A stretch of 64,000 nucleotides of DNA from Tabrizicola oligotrophica (GCF_011008935.1 NZ_JAAIVJ010000010.1:1-64000), one strand, 5' to 3'; shown: positions 45,962-55,027, counted from the first letter of the stretch. Numbers and translations: made by a program. Notes: a model not told the origin generated them from the sequence alone.

Positions 45962-46978
45962 TTACCCTGTCTCCGGCGGCAGGCCCGCCCGGTACATCGT
46001 GGCCCGCCCCCGGCCTGCGCGTTTCGAGGCATAGAGCGCCTGGTCGGCATCGGCATGCATGGCTTCGAAATCGGGGCCGGAATAGGCTGCGGACAGCACC
46101 ATGCCGATCGACCCGGCGATGCGGCAGGCCTGATCTTCAAAGCACATCGGCTCGCAGAGCCGGTCAATGATCCGCGCGGCGATCAGCTCCAGCTGCGCAG
46201 CCTCGGTCTGGCCGGGAAAGACCAGAACAAACTCATCGCCGCCGACCCGCGCCGCCAGATCGGTGGCGCGGGTTTCCTCGGTCAGGATTTGCGCCACCTG
46301 CCGCAAGACATGGTCCCCGGCGGCATGGCCGAGCGTGTCGTTGATCTGCTTGAAGAAATCGAGATCGAGATGCATCAGCCCGAAGGGCCGGCCCTGCCCC
46401 GCAAGCTCTGCCAGCCGCAGCTCCAGCGCCCGCCGGTTGCGCAACCCTGTCAAAGTGTCGGTCAGGGCCTGCTGTTCAGCCGCGACCTTGGCGCCGTGCA
46501 GCCGCAGGTTCAGGCTGCGCAGCTCCGCCATGACGGCGGATTTCGCCTCTACCAGATAGAGCATTTCGACCGTCAGGTCGGTCGCGGCGAAATCGGCAAC
46601 CGTCAGGCCATAGCGGCGCACCGCCTCGTTCACCCAGATGCCGAAGGACAGGTTGATGACAAGCCCGCCATCGGTGGTGGGCAGCGCATGGCCGCGCAGC
46701 ACCAGATCGGGATCGTTCAGCAGCGCGACATGCAGCCGCGCCCCGATGCGCGCCCGCAGATCGGCCATTTCGGTCGGCGCAGCCGGGCGGCGCAGCGCCA
46801 GCACCTGGCTGACCGGGTGGCCAAGGACGCCAGCCTCCGGCAGCAGCTTTGCCAGCGTCGGCGCGACCCAGCGGATCACCCCCTGTTCGTCCAGACGCAG
46901 ATGCAGCGGCATCAGCCGGTCCAGCGCCGGGCTTTCCAGCGTCACCGGGGCCATCGGGATGCGGGCGAAGATCGTCAT
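45962..46978 (-). CDS. Diguanylate cyclase with N-terminal HNOBA domain
   Basis: A 338-residue protein. Residues about 20-150 match the H-NOX-associated (HNOBA) domain of soluble guanylate cyclases: PLHLRLDEQGVIRWVAPTLA, LRGHALPTTDGGLVINLSFG, YGLTVADFAATDLTVEMLYLVE. A helical linker leads to a GGDEF domain with intact catalytic GGDEF (RVGGDEFVLVF), an N-terminal DTLTGLRNRR start and an RxxD inhibitory site (RATD) five residues before GGDEF. So it should make c-di-GMP with product inhibition. It overlaps the H-NOX-like gene by 4 nt; in known pairs H-NOX controls the cyclase through this domain. Confidence 0.9.
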   Translation of the reverse strand: MTIFARIPMAPVTLESPALDRLMPLHLRLDEQGVIRWVAPTLAKLLPEAGVLGHPVSQVLALRRPAAPTEMADLRARIGARLHVALLNDPDLVLRGHALPTTDGGLVINLSFGIWVNEAVRRYGLTVADFAATDLTVEMLYLVEAKSAVMAELRSLNLRLHGAKVAAEQQALTDTLTGLRNRRALELRLAELAGQGRPFGLMHLDLDFFKQINDTLGHAAGDHVLRQVAQILTEETRATDLAARVGGDEFVLVFPGQTEAAQLELIAARIIDRLCEPMCFEDQACRIAGSIGMVLSAAYSGPDFEAMHADADQALYASKRAGRGRATMYRAGLPPETG

Positions 46979-47565
46979 GCCAGCCCCTGCCCCACCAGAT
47001 CGAAGTGCCGCCCCGAGGAATGCCGGTGATCGAGCAGCTGGATCAGCACCAGATCCGCGCCCGCGGCATCGCCCGAACGGTCGAGCAGCACCAGCGCGCC
47101 GTAATCATCCGCCATGGCCCGCAGCAGCCCGACCATGACCGCCCCCATGCCGGGAAACGGCGCCGACACCATCAGCCGGTATTCCCCGTCGCCCAGCCCG
47201 GCCAGCTGCAGGCCCGGCAGGTCAAGATCGGGCAATGCAAGGCGGGCGCGTTCGGGCAGATCTTCCAGCGAATGCAGGAAATCGACGAAGGTCACACCGC
47301 CAAAGCGCAACAGCCGACGCACCGCTTCGGTGTTCGGATGCGACACCAGATAGGTGCCGAGATCTTCCAGAAGCCCGTCCTTCGGCCGGTTCAGCACCTT
47401 GGCCGCCGCGGCAATCACGGCATGGGTCAGCTCGGGCGCATAGCTGAGCATGGGTTCGAAACTGTCGAAGCCAAGCCGCGCTTCATGCGCGACCAGCCCC
47501 CAGGTCGCGGGCCCGTAGGTATCGCGCAGAAATCCTTGTATCGAGCGGTTTATCAGGCCGTGCAT
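46975..47565 (-). CDS. H-NOX-like sensor protein lacking the heme ligand
   Basis: A 196-residue protein with the H-NOX fold: MHGLINRSIQGFLRDTYGPATW, LLEDLGTYLVSHPNTE, FGGVTFVDFLHSLEDLPERARLALP, and a C-terminal GAVMVGLLRAM region. In heme-binding H-NOX the proximal His follows the DFLxxLDxLH pattern; here that position is Pro104 (codon CCC, one base from CAC). The YxSxR heme-propionate motif is also replaced (LMVSAPFPG). So it probably does not bind heme in the usual way, or at all. It is co-translated with the HNOBA-GGDEF cyclase, so it may still bind and control it through another signal. Confidence 0.85.
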   Translation of the reverse strand: MHGLINRSIQGFLRDTYGPATWGLVAHEARLGFDSFEPMLSYAPELTHAVIAAAAKVLNRPKDGLLEDLGTYLVSHPNTEAVRRLLRFGGVTFVDFLHSLEDLPERARLALPDLDLPGLQLAGLGDGEYRLMVSAPFPGMGAVMVGLLRAMADDYGALVLLDRSGDAAGADLVLIQLLDHRHSSGRHFDLVGQGLA

Positions 47566-47644
47566 GAGTGATCCGGAAGAGGGGTTCCAAAGCCAGCCTA
47601 AAGCCATGCCCTTAAGAAACCGCAAATTCCTTCGGTCGCATTTT

Positions 47645-50068
47645 TCAGAACGGCACGTCGTCCACCTGATGCGCGGGCACCACCCAGCGCGCGACGATCT
47701 TTTTCAACCCGGCATGGTCGAATTCGATGTCCAGCTTGTCGCCTTCGATGCCGGTAATCTCGCCATAGCCGAACTTCTGGTGAAACACCCGCTCGCCCGT
47801 GACATAGGCACTGACCGCGGTGGCCTCGATCGTCATGTTGCGCGCCTCTGACGGCTGCGAGACCGGGCGCGTGGTGCGCTCCTGCAACCGCCGCCAGCCG
47901 GGCGAATTGTAGACATCGGCCTTGGTGACACGTTCTTCCATGCCGGACGAAAAGCCGAACCCCGCCGCCGCGCCATAGCCGCCGCCCATCAGGCCGGGCG
48001 GCGTCAGCACTTCGACATGGGCGCCGGGCAATTCGTCGATGAACCGTGAAGGCATCTGGCTTTGCCACTGGCCATAGACCCGGCGGTTCGAGGCAAAGGA
48101 AATCGTGCAAAGTTCCTCGGCCCGGGTGATGCCGACATAGGCGAGGCGGCGTTCCTCTTCCAAACCCTTCTTGCCGCTTTCGTCCATGCTGCGCTGGCTG
48201 GGAAACAGGCCCTCCTCCCAGCCGGGCAGGAAGACCACCGGAAACTCCAGCCCCTTGGCGGCATGCAGCGTCATGATGGTGACCTTTTCCTCGGCCTCCT
48301 CGCGCTCATTGTCCATGATGAGCGCGACATGTTCGAGAAAGCCCTGCAGGCTGTCGAACTGCTCCAGCGCCTTCACCAGTTCCTTGAGATTCTCCAGCCG
48401 CCCCGGTGCCTCGGGCGTCTTGTCATTCTGCCACATCGAGATGTAGCCGGACTCCTCCAAAATCACTTCGGCCAGCCGGACATGGCTGTCAGCGTTGGCC
48501 GGCGGCGTTTCGGGCAGCAGGGGTTCGATCAGGCTGTCCTCAGGCGCCACGATGCGCACATTGCGCACCGCCGCGTGCCAGCGGTCCACCCCTTCGACAA
48601 AGACCCGCAGCTGCGCCGCCCCCTTGCCGCCGATGCCCGCCTTGGCCAGCAGGGACCGCGCGCCTTCCAGCAGGCTCATGCCGATCGCGCGCGCCTCGAT
48701 CTGGACCAGTTGCACCGCCTTGTCGCCAAGCCCGCGCTTGGGGGTGTTCACCACGCGTTCAAAGGCCAGATCGTCGTCGGGGCTGACCGCAAGCCGGAAA
48801 TAGGCCATGGCATCGCGGATTTCCTGCCGCTCATAGAACCTTGGGCCGCCGATGACGCGATACGGCAGGCCGATGGTCAGGAAGCGGTCTTCAAAGGCGC
48901 GCATCTGGTGGCTGGCGCGGACGAGGATCGCCATGTCCTCAAGGCTGTGCCTGGCCCGCGCACCCCGGCCGCGCTGCAGACCTTCGATCTCCTCGCCGAT
49001 CCACCGCGCCTCTTCCTCGCCGTCCCAATGGCCGATCAGCCGCACCTTCTCGCCGGCCTGCTCCTCGGTCCACAGCGTCTTGCCCAGCCGCCCCTCATTG
49101 CGGGCAATCACCGCAGAGGCGGCGGCAAGGATATGCGGGGTGGAGCGATAGTTCTGCTCCAGCCGGACCACCACGGCGCCGGGAAAATCCTTTTCGAACC
49201 GCAGGATGTTACCCACCTCGGCGCCGCGCCAGCCATAGATCGACTGGTCATCGTCGCCGACGCAACAGATGTTCTTGTGGGCCTGCGCCAAGAGCCGCAG
49301 CCAGAGATACTGGCAGACGTTGGTGTCCTGATATTCGTCCACCAGAATATAGCGGAAGCGGCGCTGATACTGCTCCAGCACATCGGGGTATTTCTGGAAG
49401 ATCACCACGCAGTGCAGCAGTAGGTCGCCGAAATCGGTGGCGTTCAGGTTGCGCAGACGCTCCTGATATTGCTCGTAAAGCTCGGTGCCGCGATTGTTGA
49501 AGGCGGCAGCCTCGGACGACGGCACCCGATCCGGCGTCATCGCGCGGTTCTTCCAGCCGTCGATGATCCCGGCCAGAAGCCGCGCCGGCCAGCGCTTTTC
49601 GTCGATGTTGGCCGCCGCGATCAGCTGTTTCAACAGCCGCAATTGGTCGTCGGTATCCAGAATGGTGAAATTCGACTTCAGCCCGACCAGTTCCGCATGC
49701 CGCCGCAGGATCTTGACCGACAGCGAGTGGAAGGTGCCCATCCACGCCATGCCCTCGGCCACGTCGCCCAGCATCCGGCCGACGCGGGAGCGCATCTCGC
49801 GCGCGGCCTTGTTGGTGAAGGTCACCGCCAGAATCTCGTTCGGCCTTGCCCGGTTCATGTTCAGCAGATGCACGATCCGCGCGGTCAGCGCCTTGGTCTT
49901 GCCGGTGCCGGCGCCCGCGAGCATCAGGACCGGGCCATCCAGCGCCTCGACCGCGGCGCGTTGGGCGGGGTTCAGATCATCGAGATAGGGCGCAGGCCGC
50001 GCCGCCATGGCGCGTTGCGACAAAGGCACGGCAGCCTCGAAAGCGTCATTTTCATCCCATCCGCTCAT
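47645..50068 (-). CDS. uvrD: UvrD/PcrA-type DNA helicase
   Basis: An 807-residue superfamily 1 helicase. Walker A LAGAGTGKTKALTARI follows the LNPAQRAAVEALDGPVL Q motif; then GTFHSLSVKILRR, motif II ILVDEYQDTN, QSIYGWRGAE, LEQNYRSTP, and the late VTIMTLHAAKGLEFPVVFLP and AYVGITRAEE motifs. The tail ends in a Tudor-like domain (GERVFHQKFGYGEITGI), typical of PcrA/UvrD that binds RNA polymerase. It acts in nucleotide excision and mismatch repair. It is full length; the gene symbol is by family, and pcrA is equally defensible. Confidence 0.94.
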   Translation of the reverse strand: MSGWDENDAFEAAVPLSQRAMAARPAPYLDDLNPAQRAAVEALDGPVLMLAGAGTGKTKALTARIVHLLNMNRARPNEILAVTFTNKAAREMRSRVGRMLGDVAEGMAWMGTFHSLSVKILRRHAELVGLKSNFTILDTDDQLRLLKQLIAAANIDEKRWPARLLAGIIDGWKNRAMTPDRVPSSEAAAFNNRGTELYEQYQERLRNLNATDFGDLLLHCVVIFQKYPDVLEQYQRRFRYILVDEYQDTNVCQYLWLRLLAQAHKNICCVGDDDQSIYGWRGAEVGNILRFEKDFPGAVVVRLEQNYRSTPHILAAASAVIARNEGRLGKTLWTEEQAGEKVRLIGHWDGEEEARWIGEEIEGLQRGRGARARHSLEDMAILVRASHQMRAFEDRFLTIGLPYRVIGGPRFYERQEIRDAMAYFRLAVSPDDDLAFERVVNTPKRGLGDKAVQLVQIEARAIGMSLLEGARSLLAKAGIGGKGAAQLRVFVEGVDRWHAAVRNVRIVAPEDSLIEPLLPETPPANADSHVRLAEVILEESGYISMWQNDKTPEAPGRLENLKELVKALEQFDSLQGFLEHVALIMDNEREEAEEKVTIMTLHAAKGLEFPVVFLPGWEEGLFPSQRSMDESGKKGLEEERRLAYVGITRAEELCTISFASNRRVYGQWQSQMPSRFIDELPGAHVEVLTPPGLMGGGYGAAAGFGFSSGMEERVTKADVYNSPGWRRLQERTTRPVSQPSEARNMTIEATAVSAYVTGERVFHQKFGYGEITGIEGDKLDIEFDHAGLKKIVARWVVPAHQVDDVPF

Positions 50069-50218
50069 GTGCCGACCATAGCCGCCCCTTTACCGGATTT
50101 AAAGAACTGTTCCGGTAATGTTCACAAAATTCCTGCTGGTCGCGGGAAAGTGCGGATTGCGTCCAATTCCTGCCCGGATTGCCATGCAACTTTCGGGCGA
50201 ACCTTTGGGAGTGCAGAC

Positions 50219-50857
50219 ATGCTTGACCTTATCACTCCTCGCGTCGTCATCGCCTTTGCTGTCTTTCTCGGGCTCATCGCCATGTTGCGCCATGTGCTGA
50301 CCCGCAATGCGGCGGTCAAAGCCGATTCCATCGGCCCCTCCGGCCAGATTGCCCCCAATCGCGCCCTGTTGGCGGTGATCTGCCTGCTTGGCGTGGCGCT
50401 TTCCGGCGCGGCGCTGCTGGTCTATCTGCAGGGGACTGGCGGGGTTGCGGTGCTGGGCGTGGCGGTCGCAACCTTGGCGATGACAGGCATGATGGTCACG
50501 GCGTTCTTCCCCTTCTACGACATCGCCTGGGATGAAGACGGCATCGAAGGTCCGACGCTGCTTCTGCCGCCGCCCTTTGGCCCGAAACGCCGCAAGATCT
50601 TCTGGGAAGACATCGAAATCGCCCGCCACGAAAAGGGCCGCCACTGGTATCTGGAGGACGCCAAGGGCAATCGCATCGTCTGGAGCTTCATCTATTTCGG
50701 CTATCCCGCCCTGATCCAGCGCGTCGAGGAAGAATGTCCCTGGCTCTTTGGAGCCGGGGCTGCGGCCGCCGCGCTGCCCGATGACGACCCCGAAGCCATC
50801 CCCCCGGTCAAGCGCCGCTTCATCAAGCTGAACTTTGCAGCTGCAAAGTCGAGTTGA
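50219..50857 (+). CDS. Membrane protein with cytoplasmic PH-like domain, unknown function
   Basis: A 212-residue protein with three hydrophobic segments: VVIAFAVFLGLIAML (near 10-22), ALLAVICLLGVALSGAALLV and VLGVAVATLAMTGMMVTAFF. A soluble C-terminal part follows, whose DIAWDEDGIEGPTLL ... IFWEDIEIARHEKGRHWYLE pattern resembles the membrane-associated PH-like fold. The start is the ATG of MLDLITPR; the frame runs upstream but no start is supported. The final codons contain the palindrome upstream of pyc. It precedes pyc in the same direction with 102 bp between, but a promoter lies in that gap. Confidence 0.6.
   Translation: MLDLITPRVVIAFAVFLGLIAMLRHVLTRNAAVKADSIGPSGQIAPNRALLAVICLLGVALSGAALLVYLQGTGGVAVLGVAVATLAMTGMMVTAFFPFYDIAWDEDGIEGPTLLLPPPFGPKRRKIFWEDIEIARHEKGRHWYLEDAKGNRIVWSFIYFGYPALIQRVEEECPWLFGAGAAAAALPDDDPEAIPPVKRRFIKLNFAAAKSS
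50832..50849. promoter_or_regulatory. Palindrome with TTTGCA half-sites upstream of pyc
   Basis: ACTTTGCAGCTGCAAAGT is a perfect 18-bp palindrome. A second imperfect TTTGCA pair (TTTCGCAAAAATTTGCA) follows at 50861-50877. TTTGCAAA-type sites are recognised by RamB/PccR-like (ScfR-family) regulators. It overlaps the end of the upstream coding region, so coding constraint could contribute. Confidence 0.4.
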
Positions 50858-50895
50858 ATATTTCGCAAAAATTTGCAGGACGTCGCTTTCGGCCC

Positions 50896-50923
50896 TTGTG
50901 CTGCGTTGCAGCGTCCCTAATCT
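50896..50923 (+). promoter_or_regulatory. Likely pyc promoter with a PhaR-type operator
   Basis: A -35-like TTGTGC and -10-like TAATCT are 16 bp apart. The spacer carries CTGCGTTGCAG (50901-50911), an exact CTGC-N3-GCAG, the PhaR consensus found at phaP. Start codon and GGAGG lie about 35 bp beyond. Confidence 0.5.
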
Positions 50924-50959
50924 GCCCGCCGAACGCATCCCCGCGCCCGGAGGTCAGCC

Positions 50960-53900
50960 ATGCCCGAATTCAAGAAGATTCTCGTCGCCAACCGAGGCGA
51001 GATTGCCATTCGCGTCATGCGCGCCGCCAACGAAATGGGCAAGAAGACCGTCGCCGTCTATGCCGAGGAAGACAAGCTTTCCCTGCACCGCTTCAAGGCC
51101 GATGAGGCCTATCTGATCGGTGAGGGCCTGTCGCCGGTCGGCGCTTACCTCTCGATCCCGGAAATCATCCGCGTGGCGAAAATGGCCGGGGCCGATGCGA
51201 TCCATCCGGGCTATGGCCTGCTGTCGGAAAACCCCGATTTCGTCGAGGCTTGCGATCAGGCCGGCATCACCTTCATCGGCCCGCGTGCCGAGACCATGCG
51301 CGCCCTTGGCGACAAGGCCAGCGCCCGCCGCGTGGCGATCGAGGCGGGCGTTCCGGTCATCCCGGCGACCGAAGTTCTGGGCGATGACATGGCCGCGATC
51401 AAGAAACAGGCCAAGGAGGTCGGCTATCCCTTGATGCTCAAGGCGTCCTGGGGTGGCGGCGGGCGCGGCATGCGGCCGATTCTGGCCGAAGACGAGCTGG
51501 AGCTGAAGGTTCGCGAAGGCCGGCGCGAGGCCGAGGCCGCCTTTGGCAACGGCGAGGGCTATCTGGAAAAGATGATCACCCGCGCCCGTCACGTCGAGGT
51601 GCAGATCCTTGGCGACAAGGCGGGCAATGTCTGGCACCTGTGGGAGCGCGACTGCACCGTGCAGCGGCGCAACCAGAAGGTCGTCGAACGCGCCCCGGCC
51701 CCCTATCTGACCGAGGCGCAGCGCGCCGAAGTCTGTGAAATGGCCCGCAAGATCTGCGCCCATGTGAATTACGAATGCGCCGGCACCGTCGAATTCCTGA
51801 TGGATATGAACGAAGAGAAGTTCTACTTCATCGAGGTGAACCCGCGGGTTCAGGTCGAACACACCGTCACCGAGGAAGTCACCGGCATCGACATCGTTCA
51901 GGCCCAGATCCTGATCGAAGAGGGCAAGACGCTGGCGCAGGCGACCGGGGTTGCGTCGCAGGCCGAGGTGAAGCTGAACGGCCATGCCGTGCAATGCCGC
52001 GTCACCACCGAAGATCCGCTGAACAACTTCATCCCCGACTATGGCCGCCTGACCGCCTATCGCAGCGCCACCGGCAACGGCATCCGGCTGGACGGCGGCA
52101 CGGCCTATGCCGGCGGCGTCATCACCCGCTATTACGATTCGCTTCTGGTCAAGGTCACCGCCCATGCCCAGACCCCGGAAAAGGCCATCGCCCGCATGGA
52201 CCGGGCGCTGCGCGAATTCCGCATCCGCGGGGTGGCCACGAACATCGAGTTCGTCATCAACCTCTTGAAGCACCCGACCTTCCTTGACTACAGCTACACC
52301 ACCAAGTTTATCGACACGACGCCCGAGCTGTTCGCCTTCAAGAAGCGCCGCGACCGGGCAACGAAGATCCTGACCTACATCGCCGACATCACGGTCAACG
52401 GCCATCCCGAGACCGCCGGCCGCCCGAAACCCCCGGCCGAAGTTCGCGCGCCGAAAGCCCCTACGCCCCGGGTGGAGCCCGCCATGGGCACCCGCAACCT
52501 GTTGGAACAAAAGGGTCCGCAGGCCGTTGCCGACTGGATGCGCGCCCAGAAGAAGGTGCTGCTGACCGACACCACCATGCGCGACGGGCACCAGTCGCTC
52601 CTGGCCACGCGGATGCGCTCGATCGACATGATCAAGGTCGCGCCGGCCTATGCCGCCCATCTGCCGCAGCTGTTCTCGGTCGAATGCTGGGGCGGGGCGA
52701 CCTTTGACGTGGCCTATCGCTTCTTGCAGGAATGCCCCTGGCAGCGCCTGCGCGACCTGCGCGCCGCCATGCCGAACCTGATGACGCAGATGCTGCTGCG
52801 CGGCGCCAATGGCGTCGGCTATACCACCTATCCCGACAACGTGGTGCGCGCCTTCGTCGCCCGCGCCGCGGAAACCGGGGTCGATGTGTTCCGCGTGTTC
52901 GATTCGCTCAACTGGGTGGAAAACATGCGCGTCGCCATGGATGCGGTGCTGGAGGCGAACAAGGTCTGCGAAGGCACGGTCTGCTATACCGGCGACATCC
53001 TTGACCCGGCCCGCGCCAAATATGACCTGAAATACTATGTCGCCCGCGCGCAGGAATTGAAATCGGCCGGCGCGCACATCCTTGGCCTGAAGGATATGGC
53101 GGGCCTGCTGAAGCCCGCCGCGGCAAAGCTGCTGGTCAAGACGCTGCGCACCGAGGTCGGCCTGCCGGTGCATTTCCACACCCATGACACCTCGGGCGCC
53201 GCCGCAGCGACCATTCTTGCCGCCTGCGACGCCGGGGTGGACGCGGTGGACGCCGCGATGGATGCCTTCTCGGGTGGCACTTCGCAGCCCTGCCTTGGCT
53301 CGGTGGTCGAGGCGCTGCGCCACACCGACCGCGACACCGGCCTTGACATCGCCGCGATCCGCGAGATTTCCAACTATTGGGAACATGTCCGCGCCCAGTA
53401 TGCCGCCTTTGAATCCGGCATTCCGGCTCCGGCGTCGGAAGTCTACCTGCACGAAATGCCCGGCGGGCAGTTCACCAACCTCAAGGCGCAGGCGCGCTCA
53501 CTGGGGCTGGAGGAGCGCTGGCCCGAAGTGGCGCAGGCCTATGCCGATGCCAACCAGATGTTCGGCGATATCGTCAAGGTCACGCCCTCGTCCAAGGTCG
53601 TCGGCGACATGGCGCTGATGATGGTGGCCCAGGGGCTGTCACGCGGGCAGGTCGAAGACCCCGCCGTCGATGTCGCCTTCCCCGATTCGGTCGTCGACAT
53701 GATGAAGGGCAACCTTGGCCAACCCCATGGCGGCTGGCCGAAGGGCATCCAGTCCAAGGTGCTGAAAGGCGAAACGCCGCTGACGACCCGCCCCGGCGCC
53801 GATGTGGCGGCGGTAGAGCTGGAAGCGGTGCGCGCCAAACTGTCCAAAGATCTCAACGGCTTCACTGTGGATGACGAGGATCTGAACGGCTATCTCATGT

Positions 53901-54400
53901 ATCCCAAGGTCTTCCTGGATTACATGGGCCGCCACCGGCAGTATGGCCCGGTCCGCACGCTGCCGACCCGGACTTTCTTCTATGGCATGGCGCCGGGCGA
54001 AGAGATCACTTCGGAAATCGATCCCGGCAAGACGCTGGAAATCCGACTGCAGGCGGTGGGCGAGACCACCGATGACGGCGAAGTGAAGGTGTTCTTCGAG
54101 CTGAACGGCCAGCCCCGTGTCATCCGGGTGCCGAACCGGGCGATCAAGGCGAAAACCGCCGCCAAACCCAAGGCTGCCGAGGGCAACCCCAATCACATCG
54201 GCGCCCCGATGCCCGGGGCGATTGCCAGTGTGGCGGTGACGGTCGGGCAGAAGGTCAAGGCCGGCGACATGCTTCTGACCATCGAGGCGATGAAGATGGA
54301 AACCGGCCTGCATGCCGACCGCGAGGCCACGATCAAGGCGCTGCACGTCCATGCCGGCAGCCAGATCGACGCCAAGGATCTGCTGATCGAACTGGAGTAA
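50960..54400 (+). CDS. pyc: Pyruvate carboxylase
   Basis: A 1146-residue tetrameric biotin enzyme replenishing oxaloacetate from pyruvate. The biotin carboxylase domain occupies about 1-450 (KILVANRGEIAIRVMRAANE, SWGGGGRGMRPI, the ERDCTVQRRNQKVVE loop and FIEVNPRVQVEHTVTEEVTG). The carboxyltransferase domain begins near 530 (LLTDTTMRDGHQSLLATRMR) with the HFHTHDTSGA metal site. An allosteric linker follows, and a C-terminal biotin carrier with AMKMET (lysine biotinylated). It is the full alpha4 type in one chain. GGAGG precedes the ATG. It probably has its own promoter, with an operator match to PhaR. Confidence 0.98.
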   Translation: MPEFKKILVANRGEIAIRVMRAANEMGKKTVAVYAEEDKLSLHRFKADEAYLIGEGLSPVGAYLSIPEIIRVAKMAGADAIHPGYGLLSENPDFVEACDQAGITFIGPRAETMRALGDKASARRVAIEAGVPVIPATEVLGDDMAAIKKQAKEVGYPLMLKASWGGGGRGMRPILAEDELELKVREGRREAEAAFGNGEGYLEKMITRARHVEVQILGDKAGNVWHLWERDCTVQRRNQKVVERAPAPYLTEAQRAEVCEMARKICAHVNYECAGTVEFLMDMNEEKFYFIEVNPRVQVEHTVTEEVTGIDIVQAQILIEEGKTLAQATGVASQAEVKLNGHAVQCRVTTEDPLNNFIPDYGRLTAYRSATGNGIRLDGGTAYAGGVITRYYDSLLVKVTAHAQTPEKAIARMDRALREFRIRGVATNIEFVINLLKHPTFLDYSYTTKFIDTTPELFAFKKRRDRATKILTYIADITVNGHPETAGRPKPPAEVRAPKAPTPRVEPAMGTRNLLEQKGPQAVADWMRAQKKVLLTDTTMRDGHQSLLATRMRSIDMIKVAPAYAAHLPQLFSVECWGGATFDVAYRFLQECPWQRLRDLRAAMPNLMTQMLLRGANGVGYTTYPDNVVRAFVARAAETGVDVFRVFDSLNWVENMRVAMDAVLEANKVCEGTVCYTGDILDPARAKYDLKYYVARAQELKSAGAHILGLKDMAGLLKPAAAKLLVKTLRTEVGLPVHFHTHDTSGAAAATILAACDAGVDAVDAAMDAFSGGTSQPCLGSVVEALRHTDRDTGLDIAAIREISNYWEHVRAQYAAFESGIPAPASEVYLHEMPGGQFTNLKAQARSLGLEERWPEVAQAYADANQMFGDIVKVTPSSKVVGDMALMMVAQGLSRGQVEDPAVDVAFPDSVVDMMKGNLGQPHGGWPKGIQSKVLKGETPLTTRPGADVAAVELEAVRAKLSKDLNGFTVDDEDLNGYLMYPKVFLDYMGRHRQYGPVRTLPTRTFFYGMAPGEEITSEIDPGKTLEIRLQAVGETTDDGEVKVFFELNGQPRVIRVPNRAIKAKTAAKPKAAEGNPNHIGAPMPGAIASVAVTVGQKVKAGDMLLTIEAMKMETGLHADREATIKALHVHAGSQIDAKDLLIELE

Positions 54401-54404
54401 GGCG

Positions 54405-54451
54405 GCGATTTTCGGACGAAAATCGCAGGCGGAAATCGTATGATTTCCGCC
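54405..54451. repeat. Pair of tandem perfect hairpins after pyc
   Basis: GCGATTTTCG-ga-CGAAAATCGC (54405-54426) and GGCGGAAATC-gtat-GATTTCCGCC (54428-54451), both perfect 10-bp stems two bases apart. The arms resemble those of the array at 60942-61034. The pair sits between convergent pyc and phnA, where it may terminate or protect the pyc mRNA. Confidence 0.65.
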
Positions 54452-54463
54452 CCCCGCCTGCCG

Positions 54464-54985
54464 TTACTTCTTCTTGACGAATTCGGTCAGAATGACGATG
54501 CGCTGGCCTTCGACCCGGCCCTCGATATGGGCGGCGTTGTCGGCCACCAGCGAGATTCCCCGCACCGCCGTACCGCGCTTGGCGGTAAAGCCCGCGCCCT
54601 TCACCACCAGATCCTTGATCAGCACGACCGTATCGCCCTGCGCCAGTTTTGCGCCGTGGCAGTCGAAATGTTCCAGGGCGGCCGGCTGATCGGCCCAGGC
54701 TTGCGCCTCCTCGCTCAAGGCCATGCCTTCGCGCGCCTCGGTCGCCCAGGCCTCGCCCAAGGTCCCGAGTTTGCGCCAGACCGCCAGCTGCACCTCGGGC
54801 ACCGTTGACCAGGCCGCACCTTCCAGCGCGCGCCAGTGACCGGCAGGGGCAGGCGCGTCCTCGCGGCACAGCGGGCAGAGCAGGATCTCGCCCCCCGGCG
54901 GCACATCGACCGGCTCGAGCGCCTCGGCGGCGCCGCAAAATTCGCAAACCCCGCCCGCGCGGGTGATCAGATCGGCCAAGGCCAT
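54464..54985 (-). CDS. PhnA-domain zinc-ribbon protein
   Basis: A 173-residue protein. The N-terminal zinc ribbon is CEFCGAAEALEPVDVPP ... LLCPLCRED (two CxxC pairs at about 15-18 and 38-41), and the C-terminal PhnA domain reads HGAKLAQGDTVVLIKDLVVKG and AHIEGRVEGQRIVILTEFVKKK. Despite the name, PhnA-domain proteins are not shown to act in phosphonate use. The start is the ATG seven bases after AGGAG; an ATG two codons upstream is too close to it. It lies downstream of the EF-hand gene on the same strand but beyond a terminator. Confidence 0.85.
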   Translation of the reverse strand: MALADLITRAGGVCEFCGAAEALEPVDVPPGGEILLCPLCREDAPAPAGHWRALEGAAWSTVPEVQLAVWRKLGTLGEAWATEAREGMALSEEAQAWADQPAALEHFDCHGAKLAQGDTVVLIKDLVVKGAGFTAKRGTAVRGISLVADNAAHIEGRVEGQRIVILTEFVKKK

Positions 54986-55027
54986 GGTCATTCTCCTGTT
55001 GTTGGTCTGCCCTACGCCCAAGGCCGC

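Noticed and set aside
50219-50857. A 462-residue protein starting near 49469
   Set aside because: The upstream half is antisense to the helicase gene; only the part from the ATG at 50219 reads as a membrane protein.
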